A stretch of DNA of 64,000 nucleotides from Photobacterium toruni (GCF_024529955.1 NZ_AP024854.1:2542001-2606000), one strand, 5' to 3'; counted from the stretch's first letter, positions 22,226 through 33,408 are shown. The notes: generated by a model not told the origin, from the letters alone. A program made the numbers and translations.

Positions 22226-23938
22226 TTAGTTAGTCGCTAAAATAGTATTTTTACGATAAATCGTTTTGCCATCTTTTATTGTTTCCAATACATTTATATC
22301 CTTAATGGCTATAGCATCTACAGTGAGAGGATTGTTATCAAGAATGACTAAATCTGCACGCTTACCAACCTCAATAGTTCCTTTGTGTTGATCTTCAAAA
22401 TTCTGGTAAGCCGCATTTTTGGTAATCGCTTCTAATGCTTGGTAGGCTGTAATTCGATGATGCTTTCCAAGAACGGCGCCACTGCGTGTTACACGATTCA
22501 CTGCAGACCACATATTTGTCATCATGTCAGGAAATAATACGGGGGCATCCATATGAATGGTAAAGGGGAGTTCCTGAGAGTTAGCCCATCCCATTGGGGA
22601 GATATTTGATGCTCGCCATGGCCCTAAGACTGAGTCTCGATGATAATCACCCCAAAAATAGGTATGGGCAGGAAAGAATGATGGGATCATTTCATTCTTT
22701 TTCATTCGCTTAATTTGATCTAACCGCGTAGTTTGTGCGTGAATCACAACAGTACGACGATCTTGTTTGCCGTATTTTGTATCCGCTTTCTCGATAGCAT
22801 TAAGTAAAATATCAGCTGACGCATCACCATTACTATGACTAAGAATTTGTGCTCCAACTTGATAAGCAGTATCAACCCACTGATCCATCTCTTGTTGAGT
22901 TAAGACGGGATACCCATGGTAATCATAAGCATGATTATGTGGCACTTCATAATATGGCGAAGAAAGATAAGCTGTTTTTCCTTGCGGAGAACCATCTCCA
23001 ACCATTTTTATACCAGCAAGAGTAAAGCCGTTAATACTACTTTTCATTGGTAGAACAGCAATCGCTTCAGCTAAATCAACCCACTTAGCATAAGCGAGCA
23101 TATCAATCTTTAATAGCCCATTTTCTGCCATTTTTTTTAAGGTAGTAATCGTTGGAAGTGTTGCTAAGCCTTCTTGCGCCGTGGTTATACCATAGCTGGC
23201 AAACATATCCTGTACCTTGGTAAATTTACGAATAGCATCAACTTCAGAGATAGCAGGAAGATGACTAAGAATCGGATAGATCGCCGACTCTTCAAGTACA
23301 CCGCTCATTTCACCATTAGCATCACGACGAATAATGCCACCACTAGGATTAGGCGTATCGTTGTTAAACCCAATAAAAGCTAAACCATCACTATTACAAG
23401 TCGCTAAGTGCCCTGAAATATGCACAGCACAAAAACGATAACCTTGCGTAAATTTATCTAATTCTTGCTTAGTCGGGTGACGCTTTTCAGCTAATTCCGC
23501 ATCATCATAGCCAAAAGCGACGTGTAAAATATGTTTATCTTTATTGGGCTGAGAGAAATAACGCTGCATTTTATCCTGCAGATCATTAAGTGAATTAATA
23601 TCCCCCATTGGAGCAGGATACAAGAACTCACTTTCAATCAATGGAATATATTGAGCAAAATGACCATGTGCATCAATAAACCCTGGCGTGATTGTCTTAC
23701 CATGAAGATCGCGTATTTGCGTCATTTTTCCTTGATACTGAAGCACTTCCTCATTAGAACCAACAGCAATAATTTGACCATCTTGAATTGCCATTGCTTG
23801 AGCTCGATGCAGTTCACTCGTTACAGGAATAATATCACTGTTAATCAAAATTAAATCAGAGCTCGCAAATGCAAAACTAGAAGCGAGCGTAATAACAAGG
23901 GGGAAATACTTTGTTTTCTTAATTACGTTGATCTTCAT
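22226..23938 (-). CDS. Exported amidohydrolase, YtcJ/amidohydrolase-3 family
   Basis: A 570-residue metal-dependent hydrolase. A signal peptide-like start (residues 1-26, ending FAFASS) suggests export to the periplasm. The metal motif DAHGHF gives His91 and His93. Further conserved histidines are seen in SHSNGDAS, VIHAQ and FFPAHTYFWG, and the C-terminal ADLVILDNNPL closes the composite domain. The substrate is unknown; the family acts on imides, amides and aromatic N-formyl or lactam compounds. The gene is divergent from a LysR regulator that is the natural candidate to control it. No terminator is evident downstream. Confidence 0.85.
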   Translation of the reverse strand: MKINVIKKTKYFPLVITLASSFAFASSDLILINSDIIPVTSELHRAQAMAIQDGQIIAVGSNEEVLQYQGKMTQIRDLHGKTITPGFIDAHGHFAQYIPLIESEFLYPAPMGDINSLNDLQDKMQRYFSQPNKDKHILHVAFGYDDAELAEKRHPTKQELDKFTQGYRFCAVHISGHLATCNSDGLAFIGFNNDTPNPSGGIIRRDANGEMSGVLEESAIYPILSHLPAISEVDAIRKFTKVQDMFASYGITTAQEGLATLPTITTLKKMAENGLLKIDMLAYAKWVDLAEAIAVLPMKSSINGFTLAGIKMVGDGSPQGKTAYLSSPYYEVPHNHAYDYHGYPVLTQQEMDQWVDTAYQVGAQILSHSNGDASADILLNAIEKADTKYGKQDRRTVVIHAQTTRLDQIKRMKKNEMIPSFFPAHTYFWGDYHRDSVLGPWRASNISPMGWANSQELPFTIHMDAPVLFPDMMTNMWSAVNRVTRSGAVLGKHHRITAYQALEAITKNAAYQNFEDQHKGTIEVGKRADLVILDNNPLTVDAIAIKDINVLETIKDGKTIYRKNTILATN

Positions 23939-24066
23939 ATCTTCCTCTCAAGATAAAATAGTGATTCACATTATTGAATGCATCGCTTATTTTTACTTTT
24001 ACTGGCTTTACAATAAAGACAGGTTTGATAGGGTAATACGTTCAATAACAAGGACGTTTATTTAAT

Positions 24067-24969
24067 ATGCATACTTTAGAGCAACTGAATGCTTTTATTA
24101 TGGTTTATGAACAAGGTTCATATAGCGCAGCAGCAAAGCTCTTAGGTAAATCTCGTACCACAGTAAGAGAGCTTATTATCACATATGAAGATACGGTAGG
24201 TTATTCGTTGTTTCTTATTGATGGACGTAAAGCAATCCCAAGCGATAAAGCTCATCAACTCTACTTTCATGCCAAGGTAGTTGAGAAACAAAATAGAGAT
24301 TTACATTGCTATAGTCAGGCGTTATTTGAACAACAAGTACACACTATAAATATTGTACATGATGTGATTGTGCCTTTAATGCTAATGAGTAACATTGAGC
24401 GAAAAATCAAAGCGACTTACTCACACTTAGCAATTAACTGGTTACATAGAACACGCCAAGAAGCATTGATTATATTACAAAATGGCCAAGCAGATCTCGC
24501 TATAATGCCAGATAGAGGAATGTTGTTCCCAGAAACAGAGATAACGTGGGTAACTTTAGGCTCACTGCACTTAAAATGTTATGCCAGAAAAAACTCGCCA
24601 TTACTAATATCAAAACCGCATGATACTGAAGTGACAATCCATCATTTACAAAATGAAACGCAATATATTACTGAAAACTTTTTCAGTATGAATATGGGCT
24701 TTGCTAAAGTATCTCCAAAAATACAAATAATTAGTAACAATGATCTGCTGTGTGAATTGTTAAAATATAATGGTTGGGCTGCTATGCCTGAGGCCTACAT
24801 GAAGAACCATCTCAAATCAGGTGATTTAGTAGAGGTCAATATTAAGGAAATAAGCAACAGTCGTTTGATATCTTTAAATGTTTATTTCAAAGTTGGAAAA
24901 GATACTCAAGAACTATTTAAAAATACAATTAACTGGGTAGTTGAAATATCCTCGTCATCCCTTCAATAA
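24067..24969 (+). CDS. LysR-family transcriptional regulator
   Basis: A 300-residue LysR-type regulator. The winged helix-turn-helix lies in residues 1-60 (LEQLNAFIMVYEQGSYSAAA, then SRTTVRELI). An effector domain of the periplasmic-binding fold follows. LysR proteins usually control the divergent neighbour, here the exported amidohydrolase, from the 128-base spacer between them. The effector is unknown. Base composition is rather AT-rich compared with the housekeeping genes nearby. Confidence 0.88.
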   Translation: MHTLEQLNAFIMVYEQGSYSAAAKLLGKSRTTVRELIITYEDTVGYSLFLIDGRKAIPSDKAHQLYFHAKVVEKQNRDLHCYSQALFEQQVHTINIVHDVIVPLMLMSNIERKIKATYSHLAINWLHRTRQEALIILQNGQADLAIMPDRGMLFPETEITWVTLGSLHLKCYARKNSPLLISKPHDTEVTIHHLQNETQYITENFFSMNMGFAKVSPKIQIISNNDLLCELLKYNGWAAMPEAYMKNHLKSGDLVEVNIKEISNSRLISLNVYFKVGKDTQELFKNTINWVVEISSSSLQ

Positions 24970-25201
24970 CATACGCTTTTAGATTATTTCTTTAACCATT
25001 TTGTACTGTCGATAGCATCATTATCTATCAACAAAATAGCAGATGCAGAAAATCACCTGTTAAAGACAGGATATGAACCAGACGTTGAATATGGGGTGCA
25101 ATAACATGGGAATAAATGTAACTAGGGGACTTAAACCCGCTTTCCTTTGATTGATGACAAGGTGAAAAGCGAACTTAAGAAATTTAGAATAACGATAAGG
25201 C

Positions 25202-25240
25202 AAAAAAAAAGCCTCAATCTTACGATTAAGGCTTTCTTCT
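25202..25240 (-). terminator. Terminator of tRNA-Leu
   Basis: On the minus strand AAGCCTTAATC pairs imperfectly with GATTGAGGCTT and is followed by a run of T. It starts seven bases after the tRNA 3' end. Confidence 0.8.
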
Positions 25241-25246
25241 GAAATT

Positions 25247-25331
25247 TGGTGCCCGAGGACGGACTTGAACCGTCACTCCCGAAGGAAACGGATTTTGAAT
25301 CCGTCGTGTATACCAATTTCACCACTCGGGC
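25247..25331 (-). tRNA. tRNA-Leu (CAA)
   Basis: An 85-base class II tRNA with a long variable arm (CCTTCGGGAG) and encoded CCA. GCCCGAG pairs with CTCGGGC, and the anticodon loop TTCAAAA reads CAA. Confidence 0.96.
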
Positions 25332-25342
25332 TGATGGCGGCT

Positions 25343-25370
25343 ATTATACGTATATCATGTTGATGCGCAA
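25343..25370 (-). promoter_or_regulatory. Promoter of tRNA-Leu
   Basis: On the minus strand TTGCGC and TATAAT are 16 bases apart, followed by the GC-rich discriminator GCCGCC, typical of stable RNA promoters. Confidence 0.75.
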
Positions 25371-25578
25371 GTACTAATATAGCGTATTTATCATATAAAT
25401 ACTCAAGCGTTGGTATTTTAAACTAAACGGGCATTATTGGCGTGAATCAAACCACTACCGTCAATGACTCATGAATATATTTTGTAGCAATTTAGTTCAT
25501 TCATTCATTCGTATTTAGTTTACTGCTACACTGCCGCCCATAAGGATTTGTTCAACCATTATTGATACAGGAACCATC

Positions 25579-26070
25579 ATGAAGAAAACCAAACCACAAC
25601 ACGCTAAGCCTTCACACCAATATCCAAGCTTATTACGTCGTTTAGGCGCTTGGTTCTACGATACTCTTATCGTCGCAGCTCTTTTAATGGTTGCTGGTGC
25701 ACTTGCGATGGCAATCGTTGCGGTACTGCTTCATTTTGGTGTGCTTGCATTAGGTGACTACCAAGATGCCAGTAACTATTTAATATCAGATCCAACTGCT
25801 AGCATGTTATATAGCGCCTATCTAGCACTAGTCATTATTGGGTTTTATAGTTACTTTTGGACCCAAGCAGGGCAAACATTGGGGATGCGAGCATGGAAAT
25901 TAAAACTTCAAAATGAAGATGGCTCTCGCATTAAAATCACTCAAGCCTTTATTCGTATTGCGACGTCAGCATTTGGTTTGGGTAACTTACTCGCGTTTAA
26001 TGATCGACGCCGATCAATGCAAGATATTATGGCGGAATGTGAAATGGTCGTTACTGAAAAAGGCCATTAA
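25579..26070 (+). CDS. RDD family membrane protein
   Basis: A 163-residue inner-membrane protein with the RDD domain. The family arginine and aspartate residues are seen in LLRRLGAWFYDTLIV (about residues 19-33) and in the later DGSRIKITQAFIR segment. Two or three membrane helices are visible (near 33-55, 75-100 and 130-140). The role of RDD proteins is unclear; some affect sodium or compatible-solute tolerance. It faces lptG-lptF and shares their bidirectional terminator, an arrangement I associate with Vibrionaceae genomes. Confidence 0.85.
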   Translation: MKKTKPQHAKPSHQYPSLLRRLGAWFYDTLIVAALLMVAGALAMAIVAVLLHFGVLALGDYQDASNYLISDPTASMLYSAYLALVIIGFYSYFWTQAGQTLGMRAWKLKLQNEDGSRIKITQAFIRIATSAFGLGNLLAFNDRRRSMQDIMAECEMVVTEKGH

Positions 26071-26101
26071 TACATAATCAGCCCCAAGAAAAACCACTAA
26101 T

Positions 26102-26129
26102 AAAAAAGGAGCCCTTTGGCTCCTTTTTT
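26102..26129. terminator. Bidirectional terminator
   Basis: AAAAAAGGAGCC and GGCTCCTTTTTT pair around CTTT between the convergent RDD and lptG genes. Confidence 0.92.
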
Positions 26130-26134
26130 AATCG

Positions 26135-27208
26135 CTATAATTTACGTCGAAGTAAATAAATAGTAATAGCTAAAAACACCAGACTAGGCGCCAGAGCACC
26201 AATAACAGGGGGTAAGTTATAGACTAAACTCATCGGCCCAAACACTTCATTAGAGATATAAAATGCAAAACCAAAAATAACCCCAGATAATACTCGCGCT
26301 CCCATCGTCACTGACCGTAATGGCCCAAAGACAAAGGATAATGCTAGTAGCATCATAACTCCAATAGAAACTGGCTGTAGTGCTTTACGCCAAAAAGCAA
26401 GCTCATAACGCATAGCATCTTGCTTAGATTCTTTTAAATAACCGACATAATCATATAACCCCGAAAGTGATAACTCTTCAGGTTTTACAGTAACCACGGC
26501 TAACTTATCTGGAGTTAAGGTTGTTTGCCATTTTTTGGTGTCGTAATGGGTATTAGTAATCTGCGCTTTATTGGTCATATCCGTTACAGTCACATTATGC
26601 ATCGTCCAGCCCTTTTGAACGTCATAGCTGGCTGTTTTAGCTGATAACACATCAAGCAGTTTATCTTGGCTATTAAATTGCCAAATATTGACCACATCGA
26701 TCTGGTTTTTATCATGTACGCGACCAAGATAAATAAAGTCATTATCATCTTTCGCCCACACACCACTTTGAACCGATAGCATACTACCGCCACTGATCCA
26801 TAAAGATCGTAACTCACGAGCGGCTTTTTGTGCCTGCGGTGCGCCCCATTGGCCAAGTAACGTCACAATGATCATTAACGGCACAGCTGTTTTTAAGGTC
26901 GATAAACCGATATCTAACTTAGAAAAACCCGCCGCTTGCATCACCACCAACTCAGAGCTTGAAGCTAACATCCCTAAGCCAATCAAAGCCCCTAGCAATA
27001 CAGCCATTGGAAAGAATGTCACGATATCTTGTGGCATAGATAACAACACAAAATATAATGCTTTGAGTAGATCATAACTACCTTGACCCACTTTACGTAG
27101 CTGCTCAACATATTTAATGATGGCAGAGAGTCCGACAAGCGTTGATAAAGTTAATGCCGATGTTGCGATAATAGTTCGGCCAATATACCAGTCGAGAATT
27201 TTAAACAT
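26135..27208 (-). CDS. lptG: LPS export ABC transporter permease LptG
   Basis: A 357-residue inner-membrane subunit of LptB2FG, which extracts lipopolysaccharide from the inner membrane and passes it to LptC. Three N-terminal membrane helices, a periplasmic beta-jellyroll domain (about residues 130-265) and three C-terminal helices follow the usual order. The start WYIGRTIIATSALTL is typical of LptG. The ATG overlaps the lptF stop by one base (TAATG), so translation is coupled. Family and function are clear. Confidence 0.95.
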   Translation of the reverse strand: MFKILDWYIGRTIIATSALTLSTLVGLSAIIKYVEQLRKVGQGSYDLLKALYFVLLSMPQDIVTFFPMAVLLGALIGLGMLASSSELVVMQAAGFSKLDIGLSTLKTAVPLMIIVTLLGQWGAPQAQKAARELRSLWISGGSMLSVQSGVWAKDDNDFIYLGRVHDKNQIDVVNIWQFNSQDKLLDVLSAKTASYDVQKGWTMHNVTVTDMTNKAQITNTHYDTKKWQTTLTPDKLAVVTVKPEELSLSGLYDYVGYLKESKQDAMRYELAFWRKALQPVSIGVMMLLALSFVFGPLRSVTMGARVLSGVIFGFAFYISNEVFGPMSLVYNLPPVIGALAPSLVFLAITIYLLRRKL

Positions 27209-28308
27209 TAACCACGTCTCCGTAATTTATCTTTGAGGCGTCGAACCGGTAAGCTATCCCAGCTATTTAAACCAATTGCGATTAATAATGCACCAATATT
27301 GATCGGCCACATTCCCATCCACCCCGGAATAAAGCCATCTTCAATCGCAGATTTTGCTGATGATATTGCAAGGAAATACGCTAAATAAATTAATACCGCA
27401 GGCGCTAATTTTGCAAACCGCCCTTGACGAGGGTTAACGGCGGATAATGGCACTACAATCATAACTAATAATGGAATACATAGAATTAACGATAATCGCC
27501 ATTGCAATTCAGCCGTTGCTGCTAGACTTGGATCTTTTAATAATTCCGCGGTAGTTTTTGCTTCCCAATCACGATCACCCTGTTTTACTTTACGCTGACC
27601 AATTAAGGCTTGGTAATCATCAAATTGAGTAATGCCATAATTCAACTGCGTTGGTACACCTTCATAACGCGTACCTTGTTGTAAATCCAACATTTGACGC
27701 CCATCGGCTTGTTCAGTCACAAAACCACGTTTCGCCACCATTACGCTAGGTTGCAATGTATCTTGCGCTTTTAATTGAGCGACAAATACATTATGCAGCT
27801 TAGAGCCTTTATCGGTAATATCATTCACAAATACCACCCCAGAGCCATTAGGTGCCATTTGAAAAGTACCTTTCACCAACATATTTAAACCTGGATCGGC
27901 TTTAGCTTGATCGGTGATCTGTTCAATTTTATATTGAGCCCATGGTGCAACCCATAATGCGTTGGCTGTTGCTATTGAACCAGTAATTAATGCTAATGCT
28001 AATGCGGCACGAATAAGAAACTTATTCCCCATGCCGGTAGCGCTCATTACCGTAATTTCACTCTCAGCGTACAAACGACCAAATGTGAGTAAAATACCAA
28101 TATATAAACTCAGTGGTAACATCAGCAATGCCATTGCTGGAATAGAAAGCCCCATTAAAGTCACAATCAGATCACTCGGGATCGAACCATCGGTCGCTTG
28201 TGCTAAAATGCGAATGAACTTTTGGCTAATAAAAACAAGAAAAAGCACAAAAAGTACGGCTAATTGGCTTTTTACTGTTTCTCTCGTCAAATACCTAACA
28301 ATAATCAC
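27208..28308 (-). CDS. lptF: LPS export ABC transporter permease LptF
   Basis: A 366-residue partner of LptG. The N-terminus IIVRYLTRETVKSQLAVL closely resembles that of Escherichia coli LptF. Membrane helices flank a periplasmic jellyroll domain. The coupling region SESEITVMSATG, facing LptB, is well conserved. The start codon is GTG. The gene is divergent from pepA, as in other gammaproteobacteria. Confidence 0.95.
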   Translation of the reverse strand: MIIVRYLTRETVKSQLAVLFVLFLVFISQKFIRILAQATDGSIPSDLIVTLMGLSIPAMALLMLPLSLYIGILLTFGRLYAESEITVMSATGMGNKFLIRAALALALITGSIATANALWVAPWAQYKIEQITDQAKADPGLNMLVKGTFQMAPNGSGVVFVNDITDKGSKLHNVFVAQLKAQDTLQPSVMVAKRGFVTEQADGRQMLDLQQGTRYEGVPTQLNYGITQFDDYQALIGQRKVKQGDRDWEAKTTAELLKDPSLAATAELQWRLSLILCIPLLVMIVVPLSAVNPRQGRFAKLAPAVLIYLAYFLAISSAKSAIEDGFIPGWMGMWPINIGALLIAIGLNSWDSLPVRRLKDKLRRRG

Positions 28309-28503
28309 GCGTTATTATTCCCATAGAAAACTTGTTTTTTTGATGGAATCACTATAGTTTTTCGTTAAATTAGTTATTTTTTTATCTTTCGGCTGAATGT
28401 AAGTCCACGCTTTAAGCCTATACCGAAATCTCGGCAGAGCAAGCAAGTGTGGTATTATCTAACATTTAGCGTTAATTGTCTTTATAGGATGTTAGGAGTA
28501 CGC

Positions 28504-30012
28504 ATGGAGTTCAGTGTCAAAAGCGGTAGCCCCGAAAAACAGCGCAGTGCATGTATTGTCGTGGGCGTATTTGAACCACGTCGCCTCTCTCCAATCGCGG
28601 AACAGCTAGACAAAATTAGTGATGGCTATATTAGCTCATTATTACGTCGTGGTGACCTTGAAGGTAAGCCTGGACAGATGTTGTTATTACATCATGTTCC
28701 CAACGTATTGTCAGAACGAGTATTACTGGTTGGTTGTGGTAAAGAGCGTGAACTTGACGAACGCCAATACAAACAAATTATCAAAAAAACCATTAGTACC
28801 TTAAATGAAACCGGTTCAATGGAAGCCGTCTGTTTCCTTACCGAGCTACATGTTAAAGGTCGAGATACCTACTGGAAAGTACGCCAAGCAGTAGAAACGA
28901 CCAAAGATAGCCTTTATACCTTTAACCAGTTTAAAAGTAACAAGCCAGAGACACGACGTCCACTACGCAAGTTAGTTTTTAATGTACCAACTCGTCGTGA
29001 GCTTTCTTTGGGCGAACGTGCTATTGCACATGGTCTTGCTATTTCATCGGGTGTTAAAGCCAGTAAAGATCTTGGTAATATGCCGCCTAACGTGGCTAAT
29101 CCTGCATATTTAGCCTCACAAGCACGTCGTTTAGCTGATGATTTTGAAACGGTAAGTACCAAAATTATTGGGGAGCAAGAAATGGCAACCTTAGGTATGA
29201 CATCATACCTTGCTGTTGGTCAAGGCTCTAAAAATGAAGCCATGATGTCAGTGATTGAATACAAGGGCCATCCTGATCCTGAAACTAAACCTATTGTATT
29301 GGTCGGTAAAGGTTTAACGTTTGATTCAGGTGGTATTTCTATCAAACCTGGCGCTCAAATGGACGAAATGAAATACGACATGTGTGGCGCAGCTTCTGTG
29401 TTTGGTACCATGAAAGCATTAGCGAAACTTAATCTGCCTATCAATGTCGTTGGTATTCTTGCAGGTTGTGAAAATATGCCTGGTGGTGGTGCTTACCGCC
29501 CTGGTGATATTTTAACCACCATGTCAGGTCAAACCGTTGAAGTCTTAAATACTGATGCCGAAGGCCGTTTAGTATTATGTGATACATTAACCTATGTTGA
29601 GCGTTTTGAACCTGAGTGCGTCGTTGACGTTGCGACGTTAACAGGAGCATGTGTGGTAGCTCTTGGCCACCACATCAGTGGTTTAATGGGTAATCATAAT
29701 CCACTTGCTCATGAAATTATTAATGCCTCTGAACAATCAGGCGATCGCGCTTGGCGTTTACCGATGAGTGATGAATATCAAGAGCAAATCGCAAGTCCAT
29801 TTGCTGATATGGCAAACTTAGGTTCTCCAGGTGCGGGAACAATTACGGCAGGGTGTTTCTTATCTCGTTTTACTAAGAAGTATAACTGGGCTCACCTCGA
29901 TATTGCCGGTACTGCTTGGAAAGGTGGTGCAGCGAAAGGCTCAACCGGACGTCCGGTGCCCTTGTTAGTCCAATTCCTCCTCAATAGAGCAGGCCAAGAG
30001 ATTGTCGAATAA
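28504..30012 (+). CDS. pepA: Leucyl aminopeptidase (cytosol aminopeptidase A)
   Basis: An M17 leucine aminopeptidase of 502 residues, nearly the length of the E. coli enzyme. It removes N-terminal residues with two metal ions, and in E. coli it also binds DNA as an accessory factor for Xer recombination and carAB control. The family signature [10 protein letters not shown], and metal ligands in GLTFDSGG and KYDMCGAA, are present. The start [13 protein letters not shown] matches E. coli exactly; a 19-codon in-frame extension upstream is not expected. GTTAGGAG precedes the ATG. Confidence 0.97.
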   Translation: MEFSVKSGSPEKQRSACIVVGVFEPRRLSPIAEQLDKISDGYISSLLRRGDLEGKPGQMLLLHHVPNVLSERVLLVGCGKERELDERQYKQIIKKTISTLNETGSMEAVCFLTELHVKGRDTYWKVRQAVETTKDSLYTFNQFKSNKPETRRPLRKLVFNVPTRRELSLGERAIAHGLAISSGVKASKDLGNMPPNVANPAYLASQARRLADDFETVSTKIIGEQEMATLGMTSYLAVGQGSKNEAMMSVIEYKGHPDPETKPIVLVGKGLTFDSGGISIKPGAQMDEMKYDMCGAASVFGTMKALAKLNLPINVVGILAGCENMPGGGAYRPGDILTTMSGQTVEVLNTDAEGRLVLCDTLTYVERFEPECVVDVATLTGACVVALGHHISGLMGNHNPLAHEIINASEQSGDRAWRLPMSDEYQEQIASPFADMANLGSPGAGTITAGCFLSRFTKKYNWAHLDIAGTAWKGGAAKGSTGRPVPLLVQFLLNRAGQEIVE

Positions 30013-30019
30013 GACATTC

Positions 30020-30045
30020 AAAAGGGCCTTTGGCCCTTTTCTTTT
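30020..30045 (+). terminator. Terminator after pepA
   Basis: AAAAGGGCC and GGCCCTTTT pair around TTT, with CTTTT behind. It lies 13 bases before the holC start, so read-through or a promoter within pepA must feed holC-valS. Confidence 0.8.
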
Positions 30046-30057
30046 AGGACATAATTT

Positions 30058-30513
30058 ATGACTCATGCTACGTTTTATATATTAAATGATGATCAAGCTG
30101 GTACTGAAAATGATTTTCAGTGTCATTTTGCTTGTCATTGCGCGGCCATGAGTTACCGTCAGGGACTACGTGTATTCTTACTTGCAGCAAATAAACAACA
30201 AGCAGAACAAATAGATGAATATCTATGGCAACAAGATCCTGACAACTTTGTTCCTCACAATTTAATTGGAGAGGGACCAAGAGGCGGATCGCCGGTTGAG
30301 ATTGGTTGGCCTGGTTTACGTTATAGCGGACACCGAGCAGTATTAATTAATTTAGCTGAAATTGTCGCAAATTTTGCGGTTAGCTTTGCACAAGTGGTAG
30401 ACTTTGTCCCTTGCGATGAAACGCTCAAACAGCAGGCGCGTGAGCGTTACAAGGCTTATCGCCTTGCTGGCATTCAAATTACGACTGTCAATGCTGTTAT
30501 TGAGACGCCTTAA
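30058..30513 (+). CDS. holC: DNA polymerase III chi subunit
   Basis: A 151-residue HolC protein. It joins the clamp loader through psi and binds the tail of single-strand DNA-binding protein. Recognisable parts are the N-terminal strand ATFYILND, the LLAANKQQAEQIDEYLW region and the conserved FVPHNLIGEGP. The order pepA-holC-valS is standard in gammaproteobacteria. It is followed by valS after 33 bases. Confidence 0.95.
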   Translation: MTHATFYILNDDQAGTENDFQCHFACHCAAMSYRQGLRVFLLAANKQQAEQIDEYLWQQDPDNFVPHNLIGEGPRGGSPVEIGWPGLRYSGHRAVLINLAEIVANFAVSFAQVVDFVPCDETLKQQARERYKAYRLAGIQITTVNAVIETP

Positions 30514-30546
30514 TTCCACATAGAATAGAACCCTTCTAAGAGCGCT

Positions 30547-33408
30547 ATGGAAAAGACATACAACCCACAATCAATTGAACAAGCGCTTTATCAGCGCTGG
30601 GAAGAGGCTGGCTACTTTAAGCCTCATGGTGATACATCTAAAGATGCTTACAGCATTATGATCCCGCCACCAAACGTCACAGGCAGCCTTCATATGGGCC
30701 ACGCATTCCAAGATACCATTATGGATACCTTGATTCGTTGTGAGCGTATGAAAGGTAAAAACACCCTATGGCAGGTTGGTACTGACCACGCAGGTATTGC
30801 TACCCAAATGGTTGTGGAGCGTAAGATCGCTGCTGAAGAAGGCAAAACAAAACACGATTATGGTCGTGATGCTTTCATCGATAAGATCTGGGAATGGAAA
30901 AACGAATCTGGTGGCACAATCACCAAACAGCTTCGTCGCCTTGGCGCATCGGTAGACTGGGATCGTGAGCGCTTCACGATGGATGATGGTCTATCAAATG
31001 CAGTACAAGAAGTTTTCGTTCGCCTATACCAAGAAGATCTACTTTACCGTGGTAAGCGTCTGGTTAACTGGGATCCAAAACTACACACAGCAATCTCTGA
31101 CATCGAAGTTGAAAACAAAGATGTTAAAGGTCACATGTGGCACTTCCGTTACCCATTAGCTGATGGCGTACAAACTGCCGATGGTAAAGACTACATTGTA
31201 GTAGCAACAACGCGTCCAGAAACCATGCTGGGTGATACTGGTGTTGCTGTTAACCCTGAAGATCCACGCTACAAAGATCTAATCGGTAAAGAAATCATTC
31301 TACCTATCGTTGGCCGTCGCATCCCTATTTTAGGTGATGAACATGCGGACATGGATAAAGGTACTGGTTGTGTGAAAATCACTCCAGCACACGATTTCAA
31401 TGACTACGAAGTAGGTAAGCGTCATAGCCTACCAATGATCAACATCCTAACCTTCAACGCTGATATTCGTGATGCGGCTGAAGTCTTCACCACTAACGGC
31501 GAAGAAAGCGATGTTTACAGCACTGAAATCCCTGCGAAATACCAAGGTATGGAGCGTTTTGCAGCCCGTAAAGCTATCGTTGCTGAATTTGACGAGCTAG
31601 GTCTGCTAGAAGAAATTAAAGATCATGATCTCACCATTCCTTATGGTGATCGTGGTGGCGTGGTTATTGAACCAATGCTAACTGCACAATGGTACGTTCG
31701 CGCGGCACCATTAGCTGAACCGGCTATTCAAGCAGTTGAAAATGGTGATATCCAATTCGTACCTAAGCAATACGAAAACATGTACTTCTCTTGGATGCGC
31801 GATATTCAAGACTGGTGTATTTCACGTCAACTTTGGTGGGGTCACCGCATTCCAGCTTGGTACGACAACGACGGTAAAGTTTACGTTGGTCGTAACGAAG
31901 CAGAAGTGCGTGAAAAGTACAACCTAGCACCTGTTGTGGTTCTAAACCAAGACAACGACGTACTTGATACATGGTTCTCTTCAGCACTATGGACATTTGG
32001 TACGCAAGGCTGGCCAGAAAACACCGCTGATCTTCAAACCTTCCACCCATCTGATGTGTTGGTTACTGGTTTTGATATCATCTTCTTCTGGGTTGCGCGT
32101 ATGATCATGATGACCATGCACTTCTGTAAAGATGAAGACGGCAAAGCACAAGTACCGTTTAAAACTGTTTACGTAACCGGTCTTATCCGTGACGAAAACG
32201 GCGATAAAATGTCTAAGTCTAAGGGTAACGTAATCGACCCTATCGACATGATCGACGGTATTGATCTTGAGTCTCTTGTTGAGAAGCGTTGTGGCAACAT
32301 GATGCAACCACAACTTGCAGCGAAGATTGAAAAAGCAACCCGTAAGACATTTGAAGCAGGTATTGAACCATACGGTACCGATGCGCTACGTTTCACTCTT
32401 GCTGCTATGGCTTCAACTGGCCGTGACATCAACTGGGACATGAAGCGTCTTGAAGGTTACCGTAACTTCTGTAACAAGCTATGGAACGCAAGCCGTTACG
32501 TACTGATGAATACAGAAGATCAAGATTGTGGTTTTGCAGCAGGTAGCGAGCTTGAATACTCACTGGCTGATAAGTGGATTGAATCACAATTCCAACTAGC
32601 TGCGAAAGAATTCAATACCCATATTGATAACTTCCGTCTAGATATGGCTGCGGGTGTACTTTACGAGTTCATCTGGAACCAATTCTGTGACTGGTACTTA
32701 GAGCTAACTAAACCTGTTTTATGGAAAGGCACTGAAGCACAACAACGTGCAACACGTCATACTCTAATCACAGTGCTTGAGAAGACATTACGTCTGGCTC
32801 ACCCGGTATTACCTTACATCACTGAATCAATCTGGCAGAGCGTTAAGCCGCTAGTTGATGGTGTTGAAGGTGAAACCATCATGAATCAGGCATTGCCTCA
32901 GTTTGATGAAGCACAGTTTGACCAAGCTGCAATCACTGACATTGAGTTTGTTAAAGCGTTTATCACTAGCATTCGTAACCTACGTGCTGAATATGATATC
33001 GCGCCAAGCAAGCCATTATCCGTCATGCTAAAAGTCGCTGACGCTGCTGATGCAACACGCGTTGAAGCAAATCTAACAGTACTGAAATCTCTAGCAAAAC
33101 TAGAAGAAGTTAACGTATTGGCTGACGGTGAAGCAACGCCAGCTTGTGCAACAGCGCTTGTTGGTAAATCTGAATTGATGATCCCAATGGCGGGTCTAAT
33201 CGATAAAGACGCTGAACTGGCACGTTTAGATAAAGAAATCGCAAAGATGGAAGGCGAAATCAAACGCACTTCTGGCAAGCTAAGTAACGAAGGTTTCGTT
33301 GCTAAAGCACCTGAAATCGTGATCACTAAAGAACGTGAGAAGCTCGCAGGTTATGAAGAAACGCTAGTTAAACTAACTGAGCAAAAAGCAACTATTGCTG
33401 CGCTATAA
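30547..33408 (+). CDS. valS: Valyl-tRNA synthetase
   Basis: A class I aminoacyl-tRNA synthetase of 953 residues that charges tRNA-Val. The HIGH-type motif is HMGH near residue 50 ([13 protein letters not shown]), and the KMSKS motif begins near residue 554 ([10 protein letters not shown]). Between them lies the editing domain that hydrolyses mischarged threonine. The C-terminal coiled coil (about residues 880-953) is the tRNA-binding arm. Codon choice looks strongly biased, as expected for a highly expressed gene. No T-box or leader is seen upstream. Confidence 0.98.
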   Translation: MEKTYNPQSIEQALYQRWEEAGYFKPHGDTSKDAYSIMIPPPNVTGSLHMGHAFQDTIMDTLIRCERMKGKNTLWQVGTDHAGIATQMVVERKIAAEEGKTKHDYGRDAFIDKIWEWKNESGGTITKQLRRLGASVDWDRERFTMDDGLSNAVQEVFVRLYQEDLLYRGKRLVNWDPKLHTAISDIEVENKDVKGHMWHFRYPLADGVQTADGKDYIVVATTRPETMLGDTGVAVNPEDPRYKDLIGKEIILPIVGRRIPILGDEHADMDKGTGCVKITPAHDFNDYEVGKRHSLPMINILTFNADIRDAAEVFTTNGEESDVYSTEIPAKYQGMERFAARKAIVAEFDELGLLEEIKDHDLTIPYGDRGGVVIEPMLTAQWYVRAAPLAEPAIQAVENGDIQFVPKQYENMYFSWMRDIQDWCISRQLWWGHRIPAWYDNDGKVYVGRNEAEVREKYNLAPVVVLNQDNDVLDTWFSSALWTFGTQGWPENTADLQTFHPSDVLVTGFDIIFFWVARMIMMTMHFCKDEDGKAQVPFKTVYVTGLIRDENGDKMSKSKGNVIDPIDMIDGIDLESLVEKRCGNMMQPQLAAKIEKATRKTFEAGIEPYGTDALRFTLAAMASTGRDINWDMKRLEGYRNFCNKLWNASRYVLMNTEDQDCGFAAGSELEYSLADKWIESQFQLAAKEFNTHIDNFRLDMAAGVLYEFIWNQFCDWYLELTKPVLWKGTEAQQRATRHTLITVLEKTLRLAHPVLPYITESIWQSVKPLVDGVEGETIMNQALPQFDEAQFDQAAITDIEFVKAFITSIRNLRAEYDIAPSKPLSVMLKVADAADATRVEANLTVLKSLAKLEEVNVLADGEATPACATALVGKSELMIPMAGLIDKDAELARLDKEIAKMEGEIKRTSGKLSNEGFVAKAPEIVITKEREKLAGYEETLVKLTEQKATIAAL

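Noticed and set aside
24970-25104. An in-frame continuation of about 44 codons after the LysR stop (ends GYEPDVEYGVQ)
   Set aside because: The LysR protein already has its full usual length, the extra frame has no start or ribosome site, and one short frame can arise by chance. A lost stop or gene remnant is possible but unsupported.
24970-25331. tRNA-Leu as an integration site for a mobile element carrying the amidohydrolase and LysR genes
   Set aside because: No integrase and no repeat of the tRNA 3' end was found on the far side of these genes.
28447-28503. Longer start for pepA, 19 codons upstream
   Set aside because: The E. coli protein starts exactly at the 28504 ATG, which also has its own ribosome site; the extension looks like promoter sequence.
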